NCBI GenBank assembly: GCA_044224315.1
Contig: JBGAKR010000008.1
Location: 124,001 to 188,000 of the forward strand
Length of the DNA stretch: 64,000 bases
Source of the DNA: JAGXTF01 sp044224315
Lineage (GTDB): Bacteria > Bacteroidota > Bacteroidia > NS11-12g > UBA955
Reading direction: 5' to 3'
The position numbers and the translations under genes are program-made. The notes beneath the pieces were generated by a model, which was not told where the DNA came from, ran no database searches, and was given only the letters and a program-made list of their open reading frames with translations. Shown piece after piece: positions 36,401 to 44,685 of the stretch (within the stretch, counting starts at the first letter, position 1; each line of letters starts with the position of its first letter).

Positions 36401-37490
36401 CACGGATAAAGATACAGTTGCACCTATCATAGAATTGTTTGGGGCTGCGGTTACCCGCGGAGGTTCCAATATTGCGGTGGTTACCAATAAAAGCGTAAAT
36501 GCAGGGTCTATTACCGATGAAAGCCGCATAGTGTATGCAAGGGCCAATGGCGTAAAATTAACCATTGCCGCCAATGGTCGTTTTGAATTACCCAAAGAAT
36601 TATTAGGGGTAAAAAATATCATTATCGAAGCCCAGGATGAATATGGGAATCTGGCCCATCGTGAGTTTCAGGTTTCTATTTCGGAAAATAGTGTAAATGT
36701 GGGAGGAGTAAAATATGCTTACCTCTTTACCAGCCAGGATTATAAATACTGGTCCGATTTGGTAAATCCGCTGGAAGATGCCCAGTCTATTGCTGAAATA
36801 TTGAAAGAAAATTATGGCTATGTGGTAACCCTTATTCCCAATCCAGATAAACGCACCATTGCAGAAAAGCTGGATTATATACGCCGCTATAAATATGCAC
36901 CCAACGACCAGTTGCTGGTGTTTTTTGCCGGTCACGGAAATTACGACAGCGTATGGGGTGGCTTTTATGTGTGCCCCGAAAGTTTGCCACCTGCACAGGA
37001 TCCTTATTTCGACACCTATTATCCCCAAAAAAATATAGCCGATTTATTGGATAATAGCACTTGTAAAAACGTGTTTTTGGTAATGGATGTATGTTTTGGA
37101 GGTAAAATGTTCGACAAGCAAGAAAAGCACGAGTATATCAATGTGAATGATGGCTACAATATTTCGCCCGAAGAATTTATTAAAAGGCAACTTGGCATTT
37201 CTTGCCGCCAATTTTTAACCAGTGGGGGAAATAATTATGTGGCTGATGGGGTAGCAGGGAATCACTCTCCATTTGCCAGTCGTTTTTTAATAGCATTGGA
37301 AGAGGCAGCCGCTCATAAAGATTACATTACAGCTTCTGAAGTGATGGATTATTTGCGCACCATGCGCACCATTGGAAACGATAAAAAATCATTTCCACGT
37401 TATGGTTTTTTTGGAGGTGATAAGGATGGTGAATTTGTAATGAAAGTGATGAAGAAAATTCAAACCAGTGCAGTGATAGCAAAGGAGTGA
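33444..37490 (+). CDS. Exported tandem caspase-like protein A (TPR + degenerate and intact caspase domains)
   Basis: 1348 aa from ATG 33444, with a signal peptide (hydrophobic 8-22, cleavage near NARAQ). The first about 740 residues are helical with TPR-like repeats. A first caspase-like domain (about 770-950) has FYYSGW with Trp846 where the catalytic His belongs, and HIADCNG with Cys885 kept. A beta-sandwich (about 980-1080) follows. The second domain (about 1085-1330) has FFAGHG (His1164) and VMDVCFGG (Cys1217), an intact clan CD dyad. Such enzymes usually cleave after Arg, Lys or Asp and are mostly cytoplasmic, so export is unusual. Confidence 0.88.
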   Translation: MKTGFKLAKLLLPCIILLLSIGNARAQKSKIGKKLYPVFKELKSVSDTSYTLQDSAINVGIRIVNAEFEVKPAIDTLFMADLCADLGKLMQNSYLYDEASASYLLLAAAYYRTQNMEEKSGEFLGRYLYTYNLAVKYKKPESYIRSGDSFLYNLGNKDSTVWFTVAADTIAWNATRDTVFVRIKGGHAQGVVLNSRFDVFTTFDTFYNIKRSSILAGTGRITKVNDFYSEGFIALNADFKDTLYVGDAFEVKVDIDTRKIGTTLHDVALYNIKFKGYDGSMYFTQGAGNNTVNMGKFDHPIKLAILKDFKDACKYYNEVDSTILQAKIEGGPYAGYTYDEALKAATMFDLEMFFDFVKSYPGKYINNTYKLIETYATWLINNCPTGHGEARIIERILNEPETEVMQHARLLVGYYEQIEKADSLFSAMVTQRNGDNVETALADYLRMQKLAEKIGLKSTDSMCSVSISWYYHVLKENKKALEWADHALHFVKPEKRLVLNIYKAIYYSEMNRNEDAIAMCDSALSIDSTNYYAQGYKGWNLLKSGRIKPAMPYCKYAFEIDSFVQWTAINYGHALMLKGNKAEANRLYKKSFEAMSSGSDFYAGLLSDFNYFINTGINEDEFKNLKNTYIQYYNDHFKYKLNGDSLKGAAAKLKDNERYADAAEIYKKALQEYLKCTPVNWEDVRLATRSVAYSYYKNKDYRQSLGQYKKAADLTIDKGLGDDNLISDYTDVSHLYNWLDDTLREMEYESRAASLEVALREKRDSKKLYIITVGTGNTKHNDSFSVSDANAISTRLAEGGKLYFDKVITHNITGANANISELKKSLDSAIYTLQQNDVFVFYYSGWARYSGEEFITLADGKFALKDLAGYLGQVPAARQVHIADCNGLNWRKWYQNDNFGLLANQKSSLVFFGYKNSRIEEPQLKHSVLTAALMDAWDYTISQGAISASQWIAAASLDMMNNNHLYAIESQTYGHDFILGKAKVKSTDKDTVAPIIELFGAAVTRGGSNIAVVTNKSVNAGSITDESRIVYARANGVKLTIAANGRFELPKELLGVKNIIIEAQDEYGNLAHREFQVSISENSVNVGGVKYAYLFTSQDYKYWSDLVNPLEDAQSIAEILKENYGYVVTLIPNPDKRTIAEKLDYIRRYKYAPNDQLLVFFAGHGNYDSVWGGFYVCPESLPPAQDPYFDTYYPQKNIADLLDNSTCKNVFLVMDVCFGGKMFDKQEKHEYINVNDGYNISPEEFIKRQLGISCRQFLTSGGNNYVADGVAGNHSPFASRFLIALEEAAAHKDYITASEVMDYLRTMRTIGNDKKSFPRYGFFGGDKDGEFVMKVMKKIQTSAVIAKE

Positions 37491-37492
37491 GG

Positions 37493-38008
37493 ATGGAAGC
37501 CAGTTTTAAAACTACAATCGGATTGCTAGAGCATTTACCCGGCATGCATTATTTGTTTATTCCTGAAAAAATTGTAAAACAATTTGGCGGTAAATTTCCT
37601 ATCAGAGTTATTTGCACGGTTAATAACAGCCTTGAATTTCAGGGAGGCATGGTATTTCTAAGCCAGGGCAATGCCTATATAACCATTTCGAAACCCAGAA
37701 TGAAACAAGCCGGTGTAAAATTGCACGACACCGTACAATTAAATTTAAAAACGGATAATAGCGAATACGGAACCGAAATGCCGGCCGAACTTGAAACCCT
37801 GCTAGCACAGGATGATGAGGGCAATGAGCGGTTTATGGCATTGAAAAAAAGCATGCAACGCTATGTTATAAATTATGTAAAAAGTGTAAAAAGCATTGAT
37901 AAAAGAATTGAAAGATCTATGCTATTAATTGGCAATTTAAAACAATTAAAACCCGGTGAAGAATCTTTTAGAGAAATGCTGGGATTGCCCAGAGATCGGG
38001 AGATTTAA
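37493..38008 (+). CDS. YdeI/OmpD-associated family protein (DUF1905)
   Basis: 171 aa from ATG 37493 (MEASFKTTIGLLEHL); a GTG at 37487 is also possible and an AAAGGAG stretch precedes both. The N-terminal half matches DUF1905 (YLFIPEKIVKQFGGKFPIRV, GNAYITISKPRMKQAGV). The C-terminal half is the OmdA-type helical region (RFMALKKSMQRYVINYV, IDKRIERSMLLI). The family is linked to bacteriocin protection in enterobacteria, with unknown biochemistry. It starts within 3 bp of the caspase-like gene stop, so it is the third gene of the protease-caspase operon. Confidence 0.85.
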   Translation: MEASFKTTIGLLEHLPGMHYLFIPEKIVKQFGGKFPIRVICTVNNSLEFQGGMVFLSQGNAYITISKPRMKQAGVKLHDTVQLNLKTDNSEYGTEMPAELETLLAQDDEGNERFMALKKSMQRYVINYVKSVKSIDKRIERSMLLIGNLKQLKPGEESFREMLGLPRDREI

Positions 38009-38089
38009 TGATTAATGCTTGCCTTTACCCGAATGGCTTTGCCGGGCGCGCGATTGCTTCTCAGGCGGGGAATAGTAGCAGCCAAATCA

Positions 38090-38138
38090 GGGGGCAGGGA
38101 GCAGGGGGCAGGGAGTAGGGAGCAGGGGGCGGGGAGTA
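38090..38138 (+). repeat. Seven-unit G-rich heptamer array
   Basis: Seven consecutive 7-bp units: GGGGGCA, GGGAGCA, GGGGGCA, GGGAGTA, GGGAGCA, GGGGGCG, GGGAGTA. The G runs with 3-4-nt loops fit the pattern of a G-quadruplex on this strand. Confidence 0.9.
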
Positions 38139-38195
38139 GTGGTCGCGGCGAAAGGATGTTAATTCTACATTTTGCATTCCAACAGGGGGCAGGGA

Positions 38196-38217
38196 CCGCC
38201 CATTGCAAATGTGGCGG
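38196..38217. repeat. Copy 2 of the 22-bp dispersed palindrome
   Basis: CCGCCCATTGCAAATGTGGC plus GG; ends CCGCC/GGCGG are inverted. Opposite orientation to copies 1 and 5. Confidence 0.7.
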
Positions 38218-38225
38218 GGGATGGT

Positions 38226-38346
38226 AAGTTGCATAGGAGTTGCTTACAAGTTGCTGCTAAGTGGCGTCTAAGTTGCGGGTAAACTGCGCATATACTGCTG
38301 TCACACTGCATTCAGACTGCTTCCACATTGCTTCCACACTGCATCC
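38226..38346 (+). repeat. Eleven-unit degenerate 11-bp tandem array
   Basis: 121 bp divide without slippage into 11 units of 11 bp, for example AAGTTGCATAG, AAGTTGCTGCT, AAGTGGCGTCT, AAACTGCGCAT, ACACTGCATTC, AGACTGCTTCC, ACACTGCATCC. Ten units keep TGC at positions 5-7 (the fourth has GGC); the other positions drift gradually along the array. The period is not a multiple of three, so it is non-coding, and it is close to one DNA helical turn. Confidence 0.9.
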
Positions 38347-38396
38347 ACCCCCCATCGATTTCGTTATGGCCGACTGCATCCTAGAGGGAGCAGGGC

Positions 38397-38416
38397 CCGC
38401 CCATTGAAAATGTGGC
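38397..38416. repeat. Copy 3 of the 22-bp dispersed palindrome
   Basis: CCGCCCATTGAAAATGTGGC; the last two bases of the consensus (GG) are replaced. It merges into the TGCACCT heptamer array. Confidence 0.65.
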
Positions 38417-38448
38417 ACCTTGCACCTTGCACTATGCACCTTGCACTC
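38414..38448 (+). repeat. TGCACCT heptamer array
   Basis: Five 7-bp units: GGCACCT, TGCACCT, TGCACTA, TGCACCT, TGCACTC. It ends 9 bp before the stop codon of the convergent caspase-like gene. Confidence 0.85.
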
Positions 38449-38456
38449 GGCTGTTA

Positions 38457-41400
38457 TCAAGGAGTTACCACCGATACGGCTCCTGCAGATTCTCCGCTGC
38501 TTGCAGTGCGGCGTTTAATTTCGAAAAGGTATTCCCCATAAGCATCGCATTTCAGATAGCCATAATCGGGGCGCCAATCAGCCGTAACCCCGGTTTGGGG
38601 CAATCCATGGGCCAGATCGCGCAGGGTTAGGTAACTGATTTTAGCCGAGTCTACCCCATTTTTGAAATTAAGGATTAAAGCCTGGGCAAATGGCGAATGA
38701 CTGCCTAATGCGCCTTCTAATACTACATTAGATCTGCCGGAGGTTAAAAACTGCACACATTTTATATCCTGCTGTTTTCTAATGAATGCTTCTACTTTCA
38801 TGCCGGCTCTATCCACGGGTTGCAGGTATTCTATTACATCACTGTTTTTGCGAATGGAACCTGCATAGCATAAGTCCATAGTGAGAAATACATTGTTACA
38901 GGGTATTTTTTTTACATATTCCTGTACCAGAATAGATCCTGATAAATAATTGCGGAATTTTCCTCCAGCGGGGTCTTCGGCATCGGAGGGTACTACAAAA
39001 AATCCGCGACTTGGATGGTTATACCCATGCCCGGCAAAATAAATAAATACCTGATCGGTTGGACTATAGCGGTATTCTTTCATCTCGTCCAGGGTTTTCA
39101 TCATGCCTTCCAGGTCTTTGTTTAAGGCAAAATGCACTTCATATCCATAATAATCATGCATTACCTCACTGAGTTCAGTGGCATCAAAAACCGGATTATG
39201 AAGGTCGTGCCAGGCGGGAGAATCAAAACTATCGGTGGCAAAAAACCAGGCAATTTTTTTACCGCTTCCAAAATTCTGCTGCCGGTTGCGGTTTATTACA
39301 ACCGTTATGTTTGTGTCGTTACGGGCGCTGTCTTCGGCATACAGATTAAGGGTATCGGAAGTTATGCGAGACATTGGAATCGTAAAACGACCATTGTTTC
39401 CAAACGGAATTTTCACCCCATTTACCATAAATCTAAATACCCCTACATTGTCGTACACAAAGCCGGTAACCGCATTCTGGTCTGATACACCCACACGGAT
39501 ATTGTCGCCCCCGCGCACAATAAATGCATTGGGTAAATTTATTACGGGTTTAATTTTATCTACGCCAATATTGCGTTTTTTTATTTTTCCCAGCATAATT
39601 TCCTGACCTTGCGAAATGGCTTGTATTCCCAGTCCGGTGGTTTTAGAAATCATGTAACTGCTGCTAATTTGTATTAAACTTTGGGCTGAAATATTTTTAT
39701 CGGTTTTATCATCTTCAAAATAGTGAAGAATGCCTTCAGTAAGCAACCCGTGGCCGTTTTCGGTTTCCTGCCTCCAGGTTTTATTGGTAATAAAGCAGCT
39801 CGATTTTGTATTATATGTGCTGCTAAAATCTTTGAGATAATTGTTTAAGGAATCCACCGCCACATTGCCTCCATCCAGCACCATAATTTGTTTTTTGCAT
39901 CGCAATTGTGAAATTTTTCCGGCCACTTCGCTTACCATAAAATAATCGTTGCTGAGGTTTAGTTGGGCATATAAATCATCAGCCCTTGTAGGTCCGGCGT
40001 AGTAAAACAAAAATGCATCATTTTCACCCGCCTGGTATATTATGCGGTCTAGCGTATGATTGAGCGAGTCGAGGGTAAGTCCTTTGCCGTTGATATTAAT
40101 GGAAATAAATGAGTCGTAATACAATCTGCTGGGATTGCGCAATGCCTCTATAATGCGCAATGCGTCGGATTCGGCATATTTTTCTTTGATTACGGTTTCT
40201 GTGCTTTCATTGGTTCCACATGAGAGTACAAACAAACGTTTTTGGTTGGCTTGCAGCAGCCGATTTTCCAGGTCGGTTTTTTTAATGGTGTACTGCCGGT
40301 AAATATCCCAGCGTGCAATGGCTTTACAATTGCGCAACACCTCATCATAATCTCCCAAAATGCGGTCGTTGCTAAAGTGGTATTTTTCTGCCACCTGACT
40401 GGCTTGCAGGTTGTATATCAGCGAAATTGAATCCTTGTGTTGCTCGTATGCTATATAACCCAGCCATTCTAAAATAAATAATTTACCTATTGAATCATTG
40501 GGCAAATATTTTTCGCAAACCTGCAGTGCCTTTATATAATTGCTAAATGCACCAGACAAGTCGCCCTGGTATTTGCGCAGGCTCCAGGCGTGGTTTACAA
40601 GGCTATCTTTTATTAATTTATGTTTGTAATTCTTTTCATACAAAGCCAGCATTTTCTTTTTTTCTGCTGTAAAAAAATCTACCAAGTTTCCATTCTCAAT
40701 AAAAATGCTCCAATCTTTAAACATGTAATGGATATCTACAGGCGAAGTCATAATTTCCAGGCATTTTAAATACTGATATTGGGCCTCAGCCTGTTTGCCA
40801 TTTAAAGCCAGTGAATTGGCATAGGTAAAACGATTAAATCTGCGGGAAGAGTCCATTTGGTAAGCTCTTTCCAGATAGGAGGTAGAGCCTTTGATTTTGC
40901 CATTAAGAAGCATACCAAAGCCGCGTTCTACCAATGCGTGCACAATGAAGTCTGAAGCACGGGTTGAATCAAATTTTTGCTTAATCTGGTTTTCTGCCAA
41001 CAATATGCTATCGGAGTATTCAATGGCCTGGTTGTATTTTTGATCCATATTAGCCGAAACTGCCAGTTCTAAAAAGGCATTCTCTTTGTTGCGGCCGGTT
41101 TTAAGCCATTCCTTGGCGGTGTTATAGCAGGCGCTAAAATTGTGGGCATTGTGATACTGATAGGTTAGCATTTCCAACCAAAAGGCTTCGGAAGCTTTAT
41201 TTTGGGTGAATTTTGCCGCATCCAGCATCATTTTAGCCAACTCGGTTTGCTTTGCAAAACCTGCACTTGAGATGGTGTCTATCCAACTGGATATGGTAGA
41301 ATCAAAAGTAGAGGAAGTAAAAAAATAATCGCGGTATTTTTTAATAAAGGCTTCTGATTCTGCGGGTTTTACCTTCAATAATTCTTTCCAGATTACGTTT

Positions 41401-42524
41401 TCATTTCCACCTGCATATGCCTCATTGTCGTAGGTCCAGCGAATAAATGCAGTGAGAATATTATCGGTTCGGTTGTAATAATAGGTTGGATAATTAACTG
41501 TATAACTAAGCATATGTTTCAGGTCGGTTAATTCGGCCTGTTCCATAGCCTGGGCAATGGTGCGGCCCTTGAAATGGCCGCCCAAAATTACACTGTCGGT
41601 ATACTGGTAATTGATATCCCTAAGCACTTTTACAGAGGCATGCAACTCTTGCAGCATTAATTCGTAAATTCCATTTTCATCAAATTCGCTTAAATCCAAT
41701 ATACTTGAATTCTGATGAATATAATATCCGGGATTTTCGTATGGTTTTAGGTTGTAACCCAATTTTGTAACCTGATAAAAAAGCGAACTTTTATTTGTTT
41801 CCGGCATTTCACTTTCGCAGTAAATACCGTCTGTAAAGTACACCGAGTCATCAAAGTCTTCATCCAAAATTACATGCCCAATGCTCAATAAGCCTCCGCA
41901 ACTTTTAATTTTTCCGCTTCCAAGGTATTTAAATTTGCGCCCGGTTTCAGCATTTTTTACAATGGTATGAAACCCGCATCGGGCGCCGGCAAATATGCCT
42001 TCATTTGTACCGGCAAATAAATAAAACTTTAATGAGTCACCTTTTAATTTTTTATACGAACTGCCAATAATACTTTCAATTTTCCACATCTGGTATTCGC
42101 TTCCCTGGCGCTGCACGCCCATTTTTTTAGCCAGGTTAAAATTATAATAATTATAGGTAGCATTGTGGTAAACATAATTGAGTTGCATGCGAATTCGTGC
42201 ATTGGCCAAAACATCGTGTTTTAATAATGCTATTTTACGTCCTTTCAACAACCAGTCGGCAGCTGTATCCTGCGAGTTTGATTGATCATAGCAGTTTGCC
42301 ATAGAAAGGCATACATCTATTAAAAAATTAGAATCTTTTACTTTTACGCTGGATTGGTTTTCATCATCCCAGGCTTTGTTTAATTCTGCAATCCCCTCGC
42401 GGTATTTTTTAGCCTCAATGAGACTTGTGGCGGATTTAAAATGTTTACCAGCGGGTTTAGATTGCTGGGCATATAATCCTAAAATACTACCCATTAGAAG
42501 GGCAAAGCTTATCAGCGTTTTCAT
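38457..42524 (-). CDS. Exported tandem caspase-like protein B, paralogue of protein A
   Basis: 1355 aa with signal peptide (MKTLISFALLMGSILGLYAQ). Same architecture and almost the same length as the protein at 33444: helical TPR-like part, degenerate caspase domain, beta-sandwich (KPVINLPNAFIVRGGDNIRV), intact caspase domain. Domain 1 has lost both residues: Pro845 in FYYAGPT and Gly885 in VLDGGN. Domain 2 keeps His1166 (FAGHGYNH) and Cys1219 (MDLCYAGS). The two genes converge across a 448-bp repeat-filled spacer. Intact plus pseudo-enzyme domains in one chain suggest internal regulation, which is inference. Confidence 0.88.
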   Translation of the reverse strand: MKTLISFALLMGSILGLYAQQSKPAGKHFKSATSLIEAKKYREGIAELNKAWDDENQSSVKVKDSNFLIDVCLSMANCYDQSNSQDTAADWLLKGRKIALLKHDVLANARIRMQLNYVYHNATYNYYNFNLAKKMGVQRQGSEYQMWKIESIIGSSYKKLKGDSLKFYLFAGTNEGIFAGARCGFHTIVKNAETGRKFKYLGSGKIKSCGGLLSIGHVILDEDFDDSVYFTDGIYCESEMPETNKSSLFYQVTKLGYNLKPYENPGYYIHQNSSILDLSEFDENGIYELMLQELHASVKVLRDINYQYTDSVILGGHFKGRTIAQAMEQAELTDLKHMLSYTVNYPTYYYNRTDNILTAFIRWTYDNEAYAGGNENVIWKELLKVKPAESEAFIKKYRDYFFTSSTFDSTISSWIDTISSAGFAKQTELAKMMLDAAKFTQNKASEAFWLEMLTYQYHNAHNFSACYNTAKEWLKTGRNKENAFLELAVSANMDQKYNQAIEYSDSILLAENQIKQKFDSTRASDFIVHALVERGFGMLLNGKIKGSTSYLERAYQMDSSRRFNRFTYANSLALNGKQAEAQYQYLKCLEIMTSPVDIHYMFKDWSIFIENGNLVDFFTAEKKKMLALYEKNYKHKLIKDSLVNHAWSLRKYQGDLSGAFSNYIKALQVCEKYLPNDSIGKLFILEWLGYIAYEQHKDSISLIYNLQASQVAEKYHFSNDRILGDYDEVLRNCKAIARWDIYRQYTIKKTDLENRLLQANQKRLFVLSCGTNESTETVIKEKYAESDALRIIEALRNPSRLYYDSFISININGKGLTLDSLNHTLDRIIYQAGENDAFLFYYAGPTRADDLYAQLNLSNDYFMVSEVAGKISQLRCKKQIMVLDGGNVAVDSLNNYLKDFSSTYNTKSSCFITNKTWRQETENGHGLLTEGILHYFEDDKTDKNISAQSLIQISSSYMISKTTGLGIQAISQGQEIMLGKIKKRNIGVDKIKPVINLPNAFIVRGGDNIRVGVSDQNAVTGFVYDNVGVFRFMVNGVKIPFGNNGRFTIPMSRITSDTLNLYAEDSARNDTNITVVINRNRQQNFGSGKKIAWFFATDSFDSPAWHDLHNPVFDATELSEVMHDYYGYEVHFALNKDLEGMMKTLDEMKEYRYSPTDQVFIYFAGHGYNHPSRGFFVVPSDAEDPAGGKFRNYLSGSILVQEYVKKIPCNNVFLTMDLCYAGSIRKNSDVIEYLQPVDRAGMKVEAFIRKQQDIKCVQFLTSGRSNVVLEGALGSHSPFAQALILNFKNGVDSAKISYLTLRDLAHGLPQTGVTADWRPDYGYLKCDAYGEYLFEIKRRTASSGESAGAVSVVTP

Positions 42525-42573
42525 TGTTGCAATTTAATGTATTGTATCTCAACGCAACAATACTACTAAAGTG

Positions 42574-43059
42574 TTAACCTACAGGCTTAAAGCCTTCAAA
42601 AGCATTTTTGCAATTGTTGCAATAATGCAGGCTGCGACAAAGTGTGGGGCCAAACGGACTTTTTAATGTGGTATTGCGGCTGCCACAGAGTGGGCAAGGG
42701 GTATCGCTTAGTACATCTAATTCAATATAGCCATCGTGTTTGGGAGGAGGGGCAAGCCCGTGTTTTTTTAACGCTGCCAATCCTTTTTCGCTAATCATAT
42801 TGCTATTCCACTGGGTTTCAAAAGTGGTTTGTACCAAGGGATCTTTAAAACCATTCGAAATAAGCTTGCTATACACCATTTGCTCCATCACTTTTAATGC
42901 CGGACAGCCCGAAAAAGTAGGAGTGAGGGTAATACACCAACGGCCATTTTCATCCTGTTTAATGCCCGTAACAATGCCTAGGTCCACAATACTCAGGGTG
43001 GGTATTTCCGGGTCCATTACTTCCTCCAGGAGAGTGCGTATATCGGTTTCGGTAAACAT
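42574..43059 (-). CDS. paaD: 1,2-phenylacetyl-CoA epoxidase subunit PaaD
   Basis: 161 aa. The N-terminal DUF59/MIP18-like part (DPEIPTLSIVDLGIV, CPALKVMEQM) and a C-terminal zinc-ribbon (PCPLCGSRNTT, YCNNCKNAF) are both typical of PaaD. PaaD is thought to help iron-site maturation of the PaaABCE multicomponent monooxygenase. It is separated from paaC by 471 bp of heptamer repeats, although the rest of the cluster is tightly packed. No paaE reductase gene is present in the window. Confidence 0.92.
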   Translation of the reverse strand: MFTETDIRTLLEEVMDPEIPTLSIVDLGIVTGIKQDENGRWCITLTPTFSGCPALKVMEQMVYSKLISNGFKDPLVQTTFETQWNSNMISEKGLAALKKHGLAPPPKHDGYIELDVLSDTPCPLCGSRNTTLKSPFGPTLCRSLHYCNNCKNAFEGFKPVG

Positions 43060-43071
43060 GCTTTTTTTTAG

Positions 43072-43479
43072 TTAGGAGTTAGGAGTGATGAGTTTAACAG
43101 CCTTTTTTAGTTGACAGTTTACAGATTACAGTTGACAGATTACAGTTGACAGTAGGACAGCCATTTTTAAGTTTAGAGTTAGGAGTTTAGAGTGAAGAGT
43201 TTAGGGGCTGTTAGCCCCTGCTACCCGCTCCCTGCTCCCTTTTGGAGTTTAGAGTTTAGAGTGACGAGTTAATTGACAGTTACCCTCGCTCCCCGCGCCC
43301 TGCTCCCTATTGGAGTTTAAAGTTAGGAGTTTAGAGTTAAGAGTTAATTGGCTGTTACCCCCTGCTCCCTGCTCCCTGCCCCCTTTTGGAGTTTAGAGTT
43401 AGGAGTTTAGAGTGACGAGTTTAAAGGCTGTTACCCCCTGCTCCCTGCTCCCTGCTCCCTGCTCCCTGCTCCCTGCTAG
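43072..43479. repeat. Long mosaic of heptamer repeats between paaC and paaD
   Basis: Nearly the whole 471-bp gap is made of 7-bp-period blocks: TTAGGAG units (43072), TTGACAG/TTTACAG/ATTACAG six in a row (43111-43152), repeated GAGTTTA/GAGTTAG blocks, and a final run of CTCCCTG units (about 43427-43475). The C-rich blocks can form G-quadruplexes on the minus, coding-sense strand. No gene is seen. Confidence 0.85.
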
Positions 43480-43530
43480 AAAATCCCTACCTTAAACCGT
43501 ATCCCATACCCCTAAACCTGGGCTGTTCAT

Positions 43531-44301
43531 TTACCATTCTGCGGCGGGATCTATGCGAAACACTTCGCACATTTCATCCAGCATGGGTTGTAAATGTTCG
43601 CTGTGAAAACCTTTACGGCCGCCATATACAGGGGTTGTGCTTCCGGCATCGGGCATTTTCAAACCGGCATCGGCTAAAATGGGTTCTATGCGTTGCAACC
43701 ATTTGTCTTGCAAGGCTTTTTCACCTGCAAAAATGCCGGCTTCTATCAGTTCATTCTCAAAATTACCGGGTTCAAAAATACCCAGCGCCATTGGGAATGC
43801 TTCATTCAGTGCACTTTGCATGCGGGCTTTGCTTTCTTCCGATCCCTGCCCTAATTGTTTAATCCAAACATCGGCGTGCATGGTATGGTATTTAATTTCG
43901 CCTTTAAACTTGCGGGCAACCATGGCCAGGGGCTCAAAAATTGAACCCATCAGCATTTCAAAACGCAGGGCCTCGGCATGGTCAAACAAAAAATGACGCA
44001 TCAGGCTAAAGTCGTATTCTCCGTTTGGCATTTCTACCAATTGGCAGCTGTGAAATTGCTTTTCGTTGCGGGTAAAAGCTACGGTATCGGGGTCGCTTTC
44101 GCCCAATTGCTGCAACAATTCATACAGGGTATAAGCCTGGCCAATTTTATCCTGGGCCATGCTGCTAAATGCAATGTCTTCTTCCAGAATAGGTCCCAAT
44201 CCGGTCCATTCGCTGTTGCGGTGGCCAATAATCAATTGGTCGTCGGCAACTCTATATAGCAGGTCTTTCAGACCCTCAACGTGTTTTTCGGTTAATTCCA
44301 T
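43531..44301 (-). CDS. paaC: 1,2-phenylacetyl-CoA epoxidase subunit PaaC
   Basis: 256 aa, ferritin-like structural partner of PaaA in the epoxidase. Recognisable segments: LLYRVADDQLIIGHRNSEW, AFSSMAQDKIGQAYTLYELL, KFKGEIKYHTMHADVWI, and the C-terminal GRKGFHSEHLQPMLDEM. Starts 3 bp after the paaB stop. Downstream the transcript runs into the heptamer-repeat spacer before paaD. Confidence 0.95.
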   Translation of the reverse strand: MELTEKHVEGLKDLLYRVADDQLIIGHRNSEWTGLGPILEEDIAFSSMAQDKIGQAYTLYELLQQLGESDPDTVAFTRNEKQFHSCQLVEMPNGEYDFSLMRHFLFDHAEALRFEMLMGSIFEPLAMVARKFKGEIKYHTMHADVWIKQLGQGSEESKARMQSALNEAFPMALGIFEPGNFENELIEAGIFAGEKALQDKWLQRIEPILADAGLKMPDAGSTTPVYGGRKGFHSEHLQPMLDEMCEVFRIDPAAEW

Positions 44302-44304
44302 GGC

Positions 44305-44685
44305 TTAGATTTTTTGGGCTTGACGTTCTTTAAATGCTTTAATGCGGTCCATCACTTTATAGCTCTCCGGATCGCGGTGAAATTTCTCTGGGGTGGTTTC
44401 GAAAATATCGGCATCCTCGTATTCGGTTGCATAAATATCAGAGGTTTTGGTAACCCAAATGTTTACGCAATTGCCGCGACGGGTGTATTGCTCTTTTGCC
44501 AGAATAATGGCCATCTCGGGGTTAGGTGCGTGTACGCTGCCCACATGCTGGTGGTGCATGCCGCGTTTTACCTGCTGAAAAACCTCGTAGGTTTGCCATT
44601 GATCCAGGTTGGTTTGCTCGCCAATCTTGGCTGTATCATCAACCTGGGCCCTGTTAATTCTGGGATCGAGTGATTTTATAATCAT
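44305..44685 (-). CDS. paaB: 1,2-phenylacetyl-CoA epoxidase subunit PaaB
   Basis: 126 aa, longer than the about 95-residue E. coli protein because of an N-terminal extension (SLDPRINRAQVDDTAKIG). The core WQTYEVFQQVKRGMHHQHVG, SVHAPNPEMAIILAKEQYTR and NIWVTKTSDIYATE match PaaB, which bridges PaaAC units. The ATG overlaps the stop of the upstream T9SS gene (ATGA), so translation is coupled to it. Confidence 0.95.
   Translation of the reverse strand: MIIKSLDPRINRAQVDDTAKIGEQTNLDQWQTYEVFQQVKRGMHHQHVGSVHAPNPEMAIILAKEQYTRRGNCVNIWVTKTSDIYATEYEDADIFETTPEKFHRDPESYKVMDRIKAFKERQAQKI

Noticed and set aside
38090..38448. Possible CRISPR array because of regular repeats.
   Set aside because: The units are contiguous 7-bp or 11-bp blocks without unique spacers of 25-40 bp, and no cas genes are near.
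38015..38460. Short open frames on both strands in the spacer.
   Set aside because: They consist of translated heptamer and 11-bp repeats with biased composition.
43060..43530. Hidden gene between paaC and paaD.
   Set aside because: The sequence is almost entirely 7-bp-period repeats, with no open frame worth reporting.
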